Shown: one piece after another, positions 34,233-46,775 of the stretch | How the letters are laid out: each line of letters opens with the position of its first letter | Position numbering within the stretch: the stretch's first letter is position 1 | Source: Rutidosis leptorrhynchoides | Lineage: Eukaryota; Streptophyta; Magnoliopsida; Asterales; Asteraceae | Length of the DNA: 64,000 nucleotides | Assembly (NCBI RefSeq): GCF_046630445.1 | Contig: NC_092334.1 | Location: forward strand, 187,246,501 to 187,310,500 | Reading direction: 5' to 3' | Translations under genes and position numbers: made by a program | Notes under the pieces: generated by a model | What the model was told of the DNA's origin: nothing | What the model saw: only the letters and a program-made list of their open reading frames with translations | The model's database searches: none

Positions 34233-36499
34233 TGTAACATCCCGCCTTTTTCCGTTTAACTATTTAAAGTCCGTTATATGATTATGACATTCCTCGTTAA
34301 TACGCGTTTTAAAATATCTCGTTTAGGTAATTCATGCACCCGCAACCGAACTAGAGGGACCATTGTTGCCAAGAGAGCAAAGAGGTGACTAGGTCAACTA
34401 GTCAACCCTTCACTCTCATCCATTCATTTATTTCCTTTTCTTTTTCCATTTTCTCTAATAGTTTCACCAAATCTCTCAAACACCACTTCAAGGATTCATC
34501 ATCCAAATCAAATCGAGCAAGCATCCATCTAAACAAATTGCATATTCGGAATCCTCTCATCTTCCTCTTCGATTCCATACCGATTTCATCAAGTTTGGGT
34601 AACTTTCTAAAATCACTAGATTTTGTGTTCTTGATATTTTTAACTTATAAAGTTGTTAATTAGTGTCTCTGGCTCAATTCTAACATGAATATATGATTTA
34701 TATGTTCGACTTTGTTATTTGAAGTAACTAGCATGAACATAAACTTTGGTGTGTTTGATTTGGTAATTTGGTTGCTTAAATGTTGTTGTTATGGTAAAGT
34801 GCAAGTATTAAATGTGTTACTAGTAGCACTAGCTTCAATTTGATGTGTAATTTGTTTTAGAAAACTTCATAAACTTGATTATTGGTTTTGGTGGATTTGG
34901 GTTAGGGTTCGATGAACTTGAAATGAACTTTTGATGCTTTGAATGACATGAAATGTTATTTGTAAGTGTTAGGTTGTATTGTATGCTTGATCACCTTCGA
35001 AACGGCATATCATTCATGTAAATTGGTTGCCGAATCATCGAATTTCATTTATGAACTTGAGTGCATTTAATGAGGAGCTTTGAATGTGATTTTGGTTGTT
35101 GTAAAAGTAAATGTGATGGATGAAATGTGTTTAGTTGTTTTCCTTGTCAAAATACCTTTCCGATGATATAAGATACATACTTTGGTTGTTTGCGAGTCAT
35201 AAATGGTGATTGGTTGAAGTTAGGTTCGTGCATAAAACTTAAAAACTGCCAGAATTCTCTGCACAGGTAATGGCGCGGCGCGCCATATACCCGCGCGGCG
35301 CGCCAAAGTGGTCTGTCCAACTTTGTCGATTTTTGAATAATGTTTGCTATGCTACGCACCTCCGATTCACATGTAACTTGTTCTAACATGCTCATACATG
35401 ATTAATAACCTCAGAAAAATAGTTCGGGACCCGACCCGAACGTGTTGACTTTTTCGTTGACTTTGACCGACCAAAGTTTGACTTTTTGTCAAACTTAACC
35501 AAATGATTATGCAACCTTCCTAACTTGTTTCTATACTTGTATCTTGATTGAAACTTGACAATTTGATTTCACATGCTACATAATCGAGTCGTAACGAGCC
35601 ATAGGACTAATTGAACATCTTTGACCTATCGTGTTTACCGTTATTGATACGACCTATTTGTTTAGGTCAAGACTAGCACTATCCTTCGCACACGTTATTT
35701 TGTGAAGTACTTTTCGTACGTGCACTCAAGGTGAGATCATAGTCCCATCTTTCAAACAACTTTTATGCTTTAAACTATGGGATGAGAAACATATACGTAT
35801 CATACTTTTATCCATTGAACACAAGTACGAAAAAGAACATTCCACGTACAGGTTTGAACAAAAATCCTCAATTCAATTATCATTAGTTACACTTGCAGGG
35901 TGTAAACGTGAACTTATATTATGTGATCACATGGGCTTGACGAGCCTCATTCGGACGGTTCGCTACCGTTAGCGGATGAAATATATTTTCGGGTCTAGTG
36001 TATGTTCTAACACTACGCAAAGGGTGCAAAACAGTTAAGTTTGATAATTGGGTGCCCGCGAAACAAATAACAACTTTGGAATGCAAATGATTTTGATAAT
36101 CATATTATATTAAATCTTGTGGTTCAAATGCAACGTTTACTAAAACACCTATAATTTCACCAACGTTTTCGTTGACAGTTTTCTATATGTTTTCTCAGGT
36201 CCTTGAAAGCTACTTGATACATGCTTCCGCACTCTTTTTGATACTTGCTTGGATGTCGAGTAAACATACATAGTTGGAGCGTCTTTTGACTACTTTAAAT
36301 TGTGTCGCATAAGTTTCATTCGTACGTTAAACATTGTAATGTAACTAGTCTTTGAACTACATTTGTAAACTTGAAACATCCTTTTACTTATGAAATAGAT
36401 GCGACATATTTTAGTCAAACATCATGATAAAGACTTATGACCACGTAACAGGATCGAAGTAGTCGGCACCGTCAAACATGATTTGGTCGGGTAGCTACA
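34233..36499 (+). repeat. 5' LTR of element B
   Basis: TGTAACATCCCG to CGGGTAGCTACA. It contains four W-box cores in 39 bp (35445, 35457, 35463, 35478) and two copies of GCGCGGCGCGCC 20 bp apart (35273 and 35293). Confidence 0.95.
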
Positions 36500-36501
36500 G
36501 A

Positions 36502-36513
36502 TGGTATCAGAGC
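36502..36513 (+). other. Primer-binding site of element B
   Basis: TGGTATCAGAGC, two bases after the LTR. Initiator Met type. Confidence 0.93.
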
Positions 36514-36921
36514 GTTGGTTGTAGGGATTTAGAGTTCATTGGTGTCAACCCCGAGTCATAGGGTACATTGGTTAGTCTAGACTACAACCGGCATATAGAC
36601 TTGAAGTAGGAATTACTTGACTACTTGTGCATTATACTTGAACTCGTCTATCACATCAAATTCTTATTCAATCTTAATCTCACGTTACTTAATTTAATTG
36701 ACGCGCTACCTTGACTATATGAATTAGTGTCGAATGCACATATGAATTAGGGTAATATAATTTCCGGGATTATATTACGGTGACTCATATGAACATTCCG
36801 ACATTATGACATAAAGAATTTAAGGCGAGTCAAGGAAAAAATTTTCTCTATCCTTATTCCATATCATGGTTAGTATTATTAAGAATACTAATCAACGGTA
36901 TTCTTGTGTTTTGAAGGAACA
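36514..36921 (+). other. Untranslated leader of element B
   Basis: No ORF. Parts match the leader of D (50050-50150 and 50700-50830), for example the segments around GTTGGTTGTAGGGA and AAGGCGAGTCAA/AAAGCGAGTCAA. This shows that B and D are related. Confidence 0.7.
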
Positions 36922-38352
36922 ATGCCTCCTCGTCGTGTGCCACGCCATGAGACTCCCGAACAAGCTCTACAAAGAATGATAGCCACCGCCGTGGAAGCGG
37001 CCATGGCCGATCACTCCTCCAACAATAACAACAACCACAACAACAACAACAATGGAGCCGGTAACTCAAACGAAGGGTGCTCCTACAAATCCTTCATGGG
37101 GTGCAAACCTCACACTTTTGATGTAACCGGGGGACCGATCGTGCTCACCCGATGGTTTGAGCAAACGGAAGCCGTCTTTAGCATAAGCGGTTGTCGAGAC
37201 CAAGACAAGGTCAAATACTCCACTCACACCTTCGCCGGTGTCGCTCTTACATGGTGGAATACTTATGTACAATCGGTGGGTACCGATGAAGCTCACGCCC
37301 TCTCTTGGGCCGATTTAAGGGAAAAGATGGTCATCGAATATTTCCCTCGCGAAGAAACCCGAAAGCTCGAACAAGAGCTAAGAACCTTAGAGGCGGTCGG
37401 AAACGATCTCAAGGCCTATAATCAACGATTCGCCGAACTATCCTTGATGTGTCCCAACCTCGTGAACCCTGAATCTCAAAGGGTCGAACTTTATATGTAT
37501 GGTCTTCCAAAGAGCATCAAACAAGGGGTGATGTCATCCAAACCCGCTAACCTACAACAAGCATTGAACATGGCCCGCCAATTGATCGAAACGGTTGACG
37601 AAATCGTAGTTCCGGCACCTAAGGCCGAGGATAAATCGGGCGGCAACAAAAGAAAGTGGGAACCCTCCCAATCAAGCAACAACAACTTTACTAAGAAGCC
37701 TTACACCTCCGACGCCAAGAAAAGTTATGGCGGAAATAAACCCTTTTGCAACAAATGCCACAAGCACCACTATGGTGAATGTAGCAATCTATTTTGCCAC
37801 CGGTGCCAAAGGGGTGGTCATGTGGCCAACGATTGTAGAAGTGCCGCCCCCGTCGCTCAAAAGGTGCCCAATGCACCAAAACCGGGTACTTGTTATGATT
37901 GTGGCCAAACGGGACATTTTAGAAATGCATGTCCGAGGAAGAAAGCCAACCCCAACACACGCGACCGAGCTTTCAACATCAACACCGAGGAAGCCCGAGA
38001 TGACAATGAATTAGTCACGGGTACGTTTCTCCTCAACAACACTTATGTTACTTGTTTATTCGATTCAGGTGCCGATAAGAGTTTTGTATCCAAGACTTTG
38101 ACTCATTCTTTAAACACTCCACCACTTCCACTAGATACCACTTATACCATTGAAGTGGCCAACGAGAAACAATTGAGTGCTGACACATATTACCGGGGGT
38201 GTACGTTAAACATTTTGGGTAATGAGTTTGAAATTGACTTGATACCCATGGAACTAGGAAGCTTCGATGTATTAATCGGTATGAATTGGCTAGCCAAAAC
38301 GAAATCTCACATCCTTTGTGATCTCAATCCGAATTCCTATCGAGAATGGTGA
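36922..38352 (+). CDS. Element B gag and protease
   Basis: ATG at 36922 ([11 protein letters not shown]). The protein has a polyasparagine run, the [11 protein letters not shown] box, the capsid region with [10 protein letters not shown], and a linker. Zinc knuckles follow near residues 275-330 ([14 protein letters not shown] and [14 protein letters not shown], after a [12 protein letters not shown] motif). The aspartic protease has [12 protein letters not shown] near residue 380. The frame ends at TGA 38350-38352, shortly after DVLIGMNWL. By comparison with A and C, which have no break here, a one-base indel lies in the overlap with the next frame. Gag would form the particle and protease would process the polyprotein. 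Confidence 0.93.
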   Translation: MPPRRVPRHETPEQALQRMIATAVEAAMADHSSNNNNNHNNNNNGAGNSNEGCSYKSFMGCKPHTFDVTGGPIVLTRWFEQTEAVFSISGCRDQDKVKYSTHTFAGVALTWWNTYVQSVGTDEAHALSWADLREKMVIEYFPREETRKLEQELRTLEAVGNDLKAYNQRFAELSLMCPNLVNPESQRVELYMYGLPKSIKQGVMSSKPANLQQALNMARQLIETVDEIVVPAPKAEDKSGGNKRKWEPSQSSNNNFTKKPYTSDAKKSYGGNKPFCNKCHKHHYGECSNLFCHRCQRGGHVANDCRSAAPVAQKVPNAPKPGTCYDCGQTGHFRNACPRKKANPNTRDRAFNINTEEARDDNELVTGTFLLNNTYVTCLFDSGADKSFVSKTLTHSLNTPPLPLDTTYTIEVANEKQLSADTYYRGCTLNILGNEFEIDLIPMELGSFDVLIGMNWLAKTKSHILCDLNPNSYREW

Positions 38353-41300
38353 ACCTTTGATCGTCTATGGCGATAAGAGTTGCACCGGACTCAACCTCGT
38401 TTCGTGTATTAAAGTTAGAAAACTACTCCGTAAGGGTTGTTTTGCGATCCTTGCTCACGTTAAGAAAGTCGAGTCCGATGAGAAGCACATCGATGATGTG
38501 CCAATTGTTAGTGACTATTCTGATGTATTTCCCGACGAATTGCCGGGCCTTCCACCTCATCGACCGGTTGAATTCCAAATTGATCTTATTTCGGGAGCCG
38601 CTCCCGTAGCACGTGCACCATATAGACTCGCTTCATCCGAAATGCAAGAATTGCAAAGTCAAATCCAAGAACTACTTGATCGTGGTTTTATCCAACCTAG
38701 CCATTCACCTTGGGGCGCTCCGATTTTGTTTGTTAAAAAGAAAGACGGATCCCTACGAATGTGCATTGATTACCATGAACTAAACAAATTGACGGTTAAA
38801 AACCGATATCCTCTTCCTCGCATCGATGACCTCTTTGATCAACTACAAGGGTCTTGTGTATATTCAAAAATCGATCTCCGCTCGGGTTATCATCAATTAA
38901 GGGTTAAGGGGGAAGATGTCTCCAAAACCGCTTTCCGAACTCGTTATGGTAGTTATGAATTTCTTGTAATGCCATTTGGTCTCACTAACGCACCGGCGGT
39001 GTTCATGGATCTTATGAACCGCGTGTGCAAACCGTATCTTGACAAATTCGTTATCGTGTTCATCGATGATATTTTGGTTTATTCTAAAAGCGAAGAAGAA
39101 CACGAGGAACACCTCCGGGTCGTGCTTGAACTTTTAAGACAAGAACGACTCTATGCCAAATTCTCCAAGTGTGAATTTTGGTTGAAGGAAGTTCAATTTC
39201 TTGGTCATGTTGTAAGTGACCAAGGTATTAAAGTCGATCCAACAAAAATCGAAGCCATTAGTAAATGGGAGACTCCCACTACTCCTACTCACATTCATCA
39301 ATTCTTGGGTCTCGCCAGATACTATCGTAGATTCATCAAGGATTTTTCTTTGGTTGCTCGTCCTCTGACCTCTTTAACTCACAAGGGAAAGAAATTTAAT
39401 TGGGCAACCGAACAAGAATCCGCATTTCAAATCTTGAAAACAAAGCTAACCACCGCTCCTATCTTGTCACTTCCCGAAGGCAATGACGATTTTGTTGTGT
39501 ATTGCGACGCCTCGAAACATGGTTTTGGGTGTGTGTTGATGCAACGAATGAAAGTCATTTCTTATGCTTCTCGACAACTCAAAATTCATGAACGAAACTA
39601 CATGACACATGATCTCGAACTCGGAGCCGTTGTCTTTGCACTTAAAATGTGGAGACACTATCTTTATGGAACCAAGAGTACTATCTTTACCGATCACAAA
39701 AGTCTCCAACACATCTTCGACCAAAAGCAACTAAACATGAGACAACGAAGGTGGATTGAAACCTTAAACGATTACGATTGCGAGCTTCGTTACCATCCCG
39801 GGAAGGAAAATGTAGTAGCCGATGCCTTAAGTCGAAAAGAAAGAGCGGTGCCTCTTCGTGTCCGAGCCTTAAACATCACCATCCACACAAACCTTAATAG
39901 CCAAATTCGGGTAGCCCAAGATGAGGCTCTCAAGGATGAAAACCTTTCACACGAGCTATTGAACATTCTCGTCTCTCGATTCGAAATTAGGGAGACCGGA
40001 CTCCGATATTACGCCGGAAGGATTTGGGTGCCTAGTTATGGGGACCTACGAAGCCTTATTTTAGATGAAGCCCATAAGTCACGATACTCGATTCACCCCG
40101 GTGCCAATAAGATGTACCACGACCTTAAACAACTATATTGGTGGCCGAACATCAAAAGGGACGTAGCTACTTATGTTTCCAAGTGTTTGACATGTTCCAA
40201 AGTCAAAGCCGAACACCAAAGACCGTCCGGATTACTTCAACAACCCGAAATCCCGCAATGGAAGTGGGAAAGAATAACAATGGATTTTATCACCAAACTA
40301 CCAAAAACGACGGGTGGTTATGATACCATTTGGGTTATTGTTGACCGTCTCACCAAATCCGCACACTTTCTCGCCATGAAGGAGACCGACAAAATGGAGA
40401 AACTTGCACGACTTTATATCAAGGTGATCGTAGCCCGACACGGTGTACCTTTATCGATTATCTCCGACCGAGATGGCCGTTTTGTTTCTAGATTTTGGCG
40501 TACCTTGCAAGAAGCGTTAGGAACGCGTTTAGACATGAGCACCGCATATCATCCTAAAACCGATGGACAAAGCGAACGTACAATTCAAACCTTAGAGGAC
40601 ATGTTACGAGCTTGCGTGGTTGATTATGGAAAAGCTTGGGACAAGCACTTACCTCTCGCCGAGTTCTCTTACAACAATAGTTATCATGCGAGTATAAAAT
40701 CCGCCCCATTCGAAGCATTATATGGCCGAAAATGCCGTTCTCCTCTTTGTTGGGCCGAAGTAGGCGACGTACAAATCACCGGACCCGAACTCATTCACGA
40801 AACCACCGAGAAGATCGTTCAAATCCGAGATAGGCTTCGGACGGCCCGGAGTCGTCAAAAGTGCTATACCGACAAAAGACGCAACGACCTTGAATTTCAA
40901 GTCGGTGACCGCGTCATGTTAAAAGTCGCACCTTGGAAGGGTGTAATCCGTTTTGGGAAACGAGGGAAGCTAAATCCGCGGTATATTGGTCCTTTCGAAA
41001 TCTTGGAGCGTATTGGAACCGTTGCTTATCATTTAGATCTTCCGCCTCAATTGAACTCCGTTCATCCTACCTTCCATGTATCTAACTTGAAAAAGTGTCT
41101 TGCCGAACCCGATATCGTCATCCCTCTCGAGGAACTTACTATTGATGACAAACTTCATTTTGTGGAGGAACCGGTTGAAATTGTGGACACCTCCGTCAAG
41201 ACATTGAAACAAAGCCGAATCCCGATTGTTAAAGTCCGTTGGAACGCCAAAAGGGGACCCGAGTTTACTTGGGAAAGGCAAGATCAAATGCAAAAGAAAT

Positions 41301-41371
41301 ACCCTCATTTATTCCCGGCTCCGGAAATGCAAGATCCCGAGGAAGAAACAACGACTACTACGCCTACTTAA
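38318..41371 (+). CDS. Element B reverse transcriptase, RNase H, integrase
   Basis: A 1017-codon open frame after the frameshift. It starts in the end of protease and has reverse transcriptase with FIDDILVYS near residue 248. RNase H shows [15 protein letters not shown] near 392. The integrase zinc finger lies near 585-630 (H, H, CLTC), and the integrase core has MDFITKLP near 650, SDRDGRF near 715 and the Glu-bearing [10 protein letters not shown] near 750. The tail has [12 protein letters not shown] and [18 protein letters not shown]. All catalytic residues are present. Apart from the frameshift with gag, this copy looks competent in sequence. Translation would need the upstream frame. Confidence 0.95.
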   Translation: MISIRIPIENGEPLIVYGDKSCTGLNLVSCIKVRKLLRKGCFAILAHVKKVESDEKHIDDVPIVSDYSDVFPDELPGLPPHRPVEFQIDLISGAAPVARAPYRLASSEMQELQSQIQELLDRGFIQPSHSPWGAPILFVKKKDGSLRMCIDYHELNKLTVKNRYPLPRIDDLFDQLQGSCVYSKIDLRSGYHQLRVKGEDVSKTAFRTRYGSYEFLVMPFGLTNAPAVFMDLMNRVCKPYLDKFVIVFIDDILVYSKSEEEHEEHLRVVLELLRQERLYAKFSKCEFWLKEVQFLGHVVSDQGIKVDPTKIEAISKWETPTTPTHIHQFLGLARYYRRFIKDFSLVARPLTSLTHKGKKFNWATEQESAFQILKTKLTTAPILSLPEGNDDFVVYCDASKHGFGCVLMQRMKVISYASRQLKIHERNYMTHDLELGAVVFALKMWRHYLYGTKSTIFTDHKSLQHIFDQKQLNMRQRRWIETLNDYDCELRYHPGKENVVADALSRKERAVPLRVRALNITIHTNLNSQIRVAQDEALKDENLSHELLNILVSRFEIRETGLRYYAGRIWVPSYGDLRSLILDEAHKSRYSIHPGANKMYHDLKQLYWWPNIKRDVATYVSKCLTCSKVKAEHQRPSGLLQQPEIPQWKWERITMDFITKLPKTTGGYDTIWVIVDRLTKSAHFLAMKETDKMEKLARLYIKVIVARHGVPLSIISDRDGRFVSRFWRTLQEALGTRLDMSTAYHPKTDGQSERTIQTLEDMLRACVVDYGKAWDKHLPLAEFSYNNSYHASIKSAPFEALYGRKCRSPLCWAEVGDVQITGPELIHETTEKIVQIRDRLRTARSRQKCYTDKRRNDLEFQVGDRVMLKVAPWKGVIRFGKRGKLNPRYIGPFEILERIGTVAYHLDLPPQLNSVHPTFHVSNLKKCLAEPDIVIPLEELTIDDKLHFVEEPVEIVDTSVKTLKQSRIPIVKVRWNAKRGPEFTWERQDQMQKKYPHLFPAPEMQDPEEETTTTTPT

Positions 41372-41388
41372 ATTTCGGGACGAAATTT
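41370..41388 (+). other. Conserved 19-bp inverted repeat at the pol stop (B)
   Basis: AAATTTCGGGACGAAATTT, overlapping the pol TAA by two bases. Identical to the copy in element A. Confidence 0.85.
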
Positions 41389-41393
41389 CTTTT

Positions 41394-41406
41394 TAGGAGT
41401 AGGTAA
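41394..41406 (+). other. Polypurine tract of element B
   Basis: Purine-rich AGGAGTAGGTAA directly before the 3' LTR. Confidence 0.75.
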
Positions 41407-43685
41407 TGTAACATCCCGCCTTTTTCCGTTTACTTTTCCGTTTAACTATTTAAAGTCCGTTATATGATTATGACATTCCTCGTTAATACACGTTTTAAAA
41501 TATCTCGTTTAGGTAATTCACGCACCCGCAACCGAACTAGAGGGACCATTGTTGCCAAGAGAGCAAAGAGGTGACTAGGTCAACTAGTCAACCCTTCACT
41601 CTCATCCATTCATTTATTTCCTTTTCTTTTTCCATTTTCTCTAATACTTTCACCAAATCTCTCAAACACCACTTCAAGGATTCATCATCCAAATCAAATC
41701 GAGCAAGCATCCATCTAAACAAATTGCATATTCGGAATCCTCTCATCTTCCTCTTCGATTCCATACCGATTTCATCAAGTTTGGGTAACTTTCTAAAATC
41801 ACTAGATTTTGTGTTCTTGATATTTTTAACTTATAAAGTTGTTAATTAGTGTCTATGGCTCAATTCTAACATGAATATATGATTTATATGTTCGACTTTG
41901 TTATTTGAAGTAACTAGCATGAACATAAACTTTGGTGTGTTTGATTTGGTAATTTGGTTGCTTAAATGTTGTTGTTATGGTAAAGTGCAAGTATTAAATG
42001 TGTTACTAGTAGCACTAGCTTCAATTTGATGTGTAATTTGTTTTAGAAAACTTCATAAACTTGATTATTGGTTTTGGTGGATTTGGGTTAGGGTTCGATG
42101 AACTTGAAATGAACTTTTGATGCTTTGAATGACATGAAATGTTATTTGTAAGTGTTAGGTTGTATTGTATGCTTGATCACCTTCGAAACGGCATATCATT
42201 CATGTAAATTGGTTGCCGAATCATCGAATTTCATTTATGAACTTGAGTGCATTTAATGAGGAGCTTTGAATGTGATTTTGGTTGTTGTAAAAGTAAATGT
42301 GATGGATGAAATGTGTTTAGTTGTTTTCCTTGTCAAAATACCTTTCCGATGATATAAGATACATACTTTGGTTGTTTGCGAGTCATAAATGGTGATTGGT
42401 TGAAGTTAGGTTCGTGCATAAAACTTAAAAACTGCCAGAATTCTCTGCACAGGTAATGGCGCGGCGCGCCATATACCCGCGCGGCGCGCCAAAGTGGTCT
42501 GTCCAACTTTGTCGATTTTTGAATAATGTTTGCTATGCTACGCACCTCCGATTCACATGTAACTTGTTCTAACACGCTCATACATGATTAATAACCTCAG
42601 AAAAATAGTTCGGGACCCGACCCGAACGTGTTGACTTTTTCGTTGACTTTGACCGACCAAAGTTTGACTTTTTGTCAAACTTAACCAAATGATTATGCAA
42701 CCTTCCTAACTTGTTTCTATACTTGTATCTTGCATGAAACTTGACAATTTGATTTCACATGCTACATAATCGAGTCGTAACGAGCCATAGGACTAATTGA
42801 ACATCTTTGACCTATCGTGTTTACCGTTATTGATACGACCTATTTGTTTAGGTCAAGACTAGCACTATCCTTCGCACACGTTATTTTGTGAAGTACTTTT
42901 CGTACGTGCACTCAGGGTGAGATCATAGTCCCATCTTTCAAACAACTTTTATGCTTTAAACTATGGGATGAGAAACATATACGTATCATACTTTTATCCA
43001 TTGAACACAAGTACGAAAACGAACATTCCACGTACGGGTTTGAACAAAAATCCTCAATTCAATTATCATTAGTTACACTTGCAGGGTGTAAACGTGAACT
43101 TATATTATGTGATCACATGGGCTTGACGAGCCTCATTCGGACGGTTAACTACCGTTAGCGGATGAAATATATTTTCGGGTCTAGTGTATGTTCTAACACT
43201 ACGCAAAGGGTGCAAAACAGTTAAGTTTGATAATTGGGTGCCCGCGAAACAAATAACAACTTTGGAATGCAAATGATTTTGATAATCATATTATATTAAA
43301 TCTTGTGGTTCAAATGCAACGTTTACTAAAACACCTATGATTTCACCAATGTTTTCGTTGACAGTTTTCTATATGTTTTCTCAGGTCCTTGAAAGCTACT
43401 TGATACATGCTTCCGCACTCTTTTTGATACTTGCTTGGATGTCGAGTATACATGCATAGTTGGAGCGTCTTTTGACTACTTTAAATTGTGTCGCATAGGT
43501 TTCATTCGTACGTTAAACATTGTAATGTAACTAGTCTTTGAACTACATTTGTAAACTTGAAACATCCTTTTACTTATGAAATAGATGCGACATATTTTGG
43601 TCAAACGTCATGATAAAGACTTATGACCACGTAACGGGACCGAAGTAGTCGGCGCCGTCAAACATGATTTGGTCGGGTCGCTACA
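41407..43685 (+). repeat. 3' LTR of element B
   Basis: 2279 bp, ending CGGGTCGCTACA, followed by GAGCA. It has the same W-box and GCGCGGCGCGCC motifs as the 5' copy (42459 and 42479). Confidence 0.95.
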
Positions 43686-43788
43686 GAGCAGGGTTGGCAT
43701 TCGCTATAGCCATGGCTACTCGAGCAGCGATCATCTCTTCGAGCTGAGCTGCGGTAGGGATTTCTCGCTGACCTCTTCCATTTGCCAT
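43686..43788 (-). pseudogene. Element C gag, N-terminal piece
   Basis: ATG at 43788 begins MANGRGQREIPTAAQLEEM and continues in frame into 34232 once B and one copy of GAGCA are disregarded. The first five bases are the right target duplication of B. Confidence 0.9.
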
Positions 43789-44097
43789 TGGTCTTCTAAA
43801 CAAAAATTTCGACTTAAGTAAAAATCCAAGAGTCGGTAACGTCATAGCATAAGGTAAACAGTACGGAAACAACACAGAAGCAACATAGTACACGATAACT
43901 AAACATGGCAACAAGCAGCAGATAGCACAAAAGCCAACATGTAATAATTTTGAGTAAAACGCCGTACAGTAATTTAAACAACAGAAATTCCATTCATTAA
44001 TAAGAAAGTTGCATACATCCTCATAAGGTTCGTACAATACTTGAATAAAACATGAAACAACTAACGAAATTACATAATGAAATCTAATACAATAGCC
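43789..44097. other. Element C leader, no gene seen
   Basis: AT-rich spacer between the leader ORF and gag. Confidence 0.5.
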
Positions 44098-44829
44098 CTA
44101 TGGTGATGGTGGATAAATGATGTACATCAGGTGGGACATCTGATCCTCGAGCTCAGTTACCCGAGCTCGAAGGTTATACACTTCCCTCTTCAGCTCCTCG
44201 ACGACGGAAGATGCTGGTGGGGCAGGTGGTGCAGGTGGTGCAGAGGGTGCAGCACCAGAAGTAGATGGTGCATAACGAGTGACCTTACGCATGAATGGAT
44301 CAGCAGGATACGGCACAACCCGCTTGCGGACGGTGACCCTAACCCTTAGTCCATGTGCGTTAACGAATGGCTTACCTCCATTAACCCCTGGAATAACAGT
44401 ACCATCGAAACGATACCGATTCTTCGGCAGGGTAAAGGGAAGATGCACGGGCTCCTCCTCAGGGTCCTCCTCAGTATCCTCCTCGGGATCCTCCTCGCTG
44501 GAGTCGTCGGATGATGAATCGTCTGAATCATCTGAGGGTGGATGTGCCTGGCTGGTGGTCATAAGTCGATATCTGAAAGGTGGAATAGGCACGACTCGTC
44601 CATCAGCGGTGCGTCTAACCCAATGTCCACGCTAGTTACGGAAAGGACCGTCCCTATTTCCCCCAGGAATCACAGCATCACCGAAATGGTGCTGTGCCTT
44701 CGGGAGTCCAGGGCTGGGTGGAGCTGGAATCTCCTCTGGTAGCGGTGAGTCAGCAACAATGGTAGGCGAGGCAGTAGTCGTCTCTGATTCACTCTCGAAG
44801 TCAAAGGTCATGGGCGGCATGTCTGACAT
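44098..44829 (-). pseudogene. Acidic leader ORF of element C, one stop
   Basis: A 243-residue frame from ATG 44829 is broken only by a TAG at 44632-44634. It is Ser/Glu/Pro-rich, then contains two related segments. The first has FGDAVIPGGNRDGPFRN and the second FDGTVIPGVNGGKPFVN, each followed by a basic R-V-P-x-P stretch. A very acidic region (EEDPEEDTEEDPEEE) separates them. The C-terminus is a Pro/Ala linker and a short coiled coil (VVEELKREVYNLRARVTELEDQ is only partly quoted here as ELKREVYNLRARV). No known domain recognised. It sits where element A has its acidic ORF. The repeat inside the protein and the single stop suggest a once real gene. Confidence 0.6.
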
Positions 44830-45000
44830 CTGAACAAGGAAAAATAACTTTTGACATATAGCAAGCACGTATCAGGCACTACGGCAACCTAGATTGTCTA
44901 CAGCAGTACATAGCATGGCAATATTAACAGTACTAAACAGGAGTAACATGCAATCGAAAGCAGATACTAGCATGCAGTAGCTAGGATAAGTGATAACATA

Positions 45001-45095
45001 CAGCAAGATCATATAGCAGTAAAAGTAAGCAGTAGCATGCAGCAAGATCATATAGCAGTATAAGTAAGCGGTAGCATGCAGCAGTAGTAAGCAGT
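45001..45095. repeat. 39-bp tandem repeat in the C leader
   Basis: Two units (45001-45039 and 45040-45078) with the core CAGCAAGATCATATAGCAGT, plus a partial third. Confidence 0.85.
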
Positions 45096-45191
45096 AACAA
45101 GTAAATGAGCAAGTTATAGATTAGTCCTATTAGTAAATCCTACTCGACTTGGTCAAGACACACTAATGCAACCTAATTTCCTACAACCATT

Positions 45192-45203
45192 GCTTTGATA
45201 CCA
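45192..45203 (-). other. Primer-binding site of element C
   Basis: TGGTATCAAAGC on the minus strand, two bases inside the 5' LTR. One mismatch to the usual initiator Met site (A for G at position 9). Confidence 0.85.
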
Positions 45204-45205
45204 AA

Positions 45206-46775
45206 TGTAACGCCCCGTACAAAATCATCGTGTACGGTTCATCAACAACAGGATCTTTACAAGGTCAAACACTATATGCTGTTTGAAAACCAGTTTTGCA
45301 TTCATAAAAAGATAGCGTTTTACAAAGATAACGTGCTTCCTATGAATAGAAGCATGAACATAAGTATGTGACCCAAAGGTCGTTACAAAGCCATTGTTTG
45401 AAAATAACATAAGTTACGATTGCAAAATAAAAGTTCCATGATTGAGACATCTATAAATAATGCAGCGGAAATCTAACAGCAGGTCCATAACAGTAAGTCT
45501 ATAACACCAAGACAGCAAGTCTAACAACGGAAGCAACAATGTCTAAGGACCTGAGAAATACACGCTTAAAAAGGTCAACACGAATGTTGGTGAGCTATAG
45601 TTTGTTTATTAACAGTAATGTAATGTAGATCACGAGTTATCGTATTCAAAACAGTATGAAAAGTATATGTTTAACCGTGGGCACCCGGTAACTAACTTAA
45701 CGTAATAATACCCCCTAAAAGTACACTTGGAGAGTGCGTATGTCCTCGAAGTATTAAACACCCGTTAAATGCTAGCACGACTAACCCGAGTGGGGATGTC
45801 AAACCCTATGGATCCATATCTAAGATTCGCGTTCACCGGTTCAAAAACCAATGATTAAATGTTACCGTGCTAAGGGGAAAGTTTATGCCGTTATATAACC
45901 CACACATATGTAAAGTTTAAGTACTCGTGTAAAGTAAGTAAAACATAAAAAGCGCATGTATTCTCAGTCCCAAAAATAGTAAAGTAGTAAAAAGGGATGC
46001 CATAACTCACAGTGAATAAGCAGTAAAAGTCGATACGAGGTAAGTAAGCAAGTAAGTCGGTCCGAAAGGTCGTCAACCTAAGTCAAAGGTTACTAGGTCA
46101 GTATGTTGTCCCAAAAGGTTTAAAATTACATAAATTAAGTCTTAATTGTCATCATCGTCATCATCATCGTTCGTAAAAGATAAAGTAAGTTTGACAAAAG
46201 TAGTGAACAAAACAATAGGCTGACTTCGGTCAGCTGCTACGACCTCTATACAAAACGAAAAGACGCGTAGTCTGTGGCTATGGCTCCGTATATGAGTCCT
46301 ATAACCGCTGACCAATTTTTAGAACCTAAGTGCGAGTAGGTCAAAAATTTCAGCACAACGTTACAAAGGCGTAGTGACTTTCGGAAGGCTATAAATCCTA
46401 AACCGTATATCGGATTAAGACGAGACCTAAACGAAAAGTCATCTACTCGAAATGAACTAACTGAAAATCAATTTTCCAGAAGTCCAGGAATCTGATCAGA
46501 TCCTGAAAAACAGTAAACAAGTGCTCCGGTGAGGTTCTTGGTGCTTGATGCTCATCACGATTCTCATCCTTGATGCTTGTAGCTTCAAGTATACAACTCA
46601 TTGATGGGTTAGCATTACCTTGACCAAGATTCAACCATCAACACACAATATAGTAAGACCAAGTAAGAATACAACTCATTTAAGAGTCTTAGATGGATGA
46701 TGAACCAAGGTTACATCATATCCTTAGTCTTAACACAAATATAAGTTCTATTTACAACTAATGCTACAAACTTTA
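45206..46775 (-). repeat. 5' LTR of element C, cut by D
   Basis: Aligns with the first 1.6 kb of 26946-29896. It stops at CTTTA (46771-46775), where element D begins; CTTTA should be D's left target duplication. Confidence 0.92.

Larger units (their letters stand above)
34233..43685 (+). mobile_element. Nearly intact Ty3/gypsy element B
   Basis: 9453 bp with LTRs 34233-36499 (2267 bp) and 41407-43685 (2279 bp). The 12-bp difference is one tandem duplication near 41436. About 25 substitutions separate the LTRs by eye. It has a Met primer site, gag, pol, a polypurine tract and the GAGCA duplication. The only coding break I find is one frameshift near 38315-38352. A recent insertion, later than C. 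Part of the same LTR family lies at 1-104. Confidence 0.95.
26946..46775 (-). mobile_element. Ty3/gypsy element C, decayed, hosting B and D
   Basis: Minus-strand element with its 3' LTR at 26946-29896 and pol at 29932-33325. Gag is split at 34232/43686 by B. A leader ORF at 44098-44829, a primer site at 45192-45203 and the 5' LTR from 45206 follow. The 5' LTR is broken at 46775 by D, and its remainder is beyond the window. Pol has at least six in-frame stops and a short deletion, so C is older than A and B. Confidence 0.92.

Noticed and set aside
38315-38352. Programmed frameshift between B gag and pol
   Set aside because: It falls near the end of protease, no slippery heptamer is evident, and A and C run through this point in one frame.
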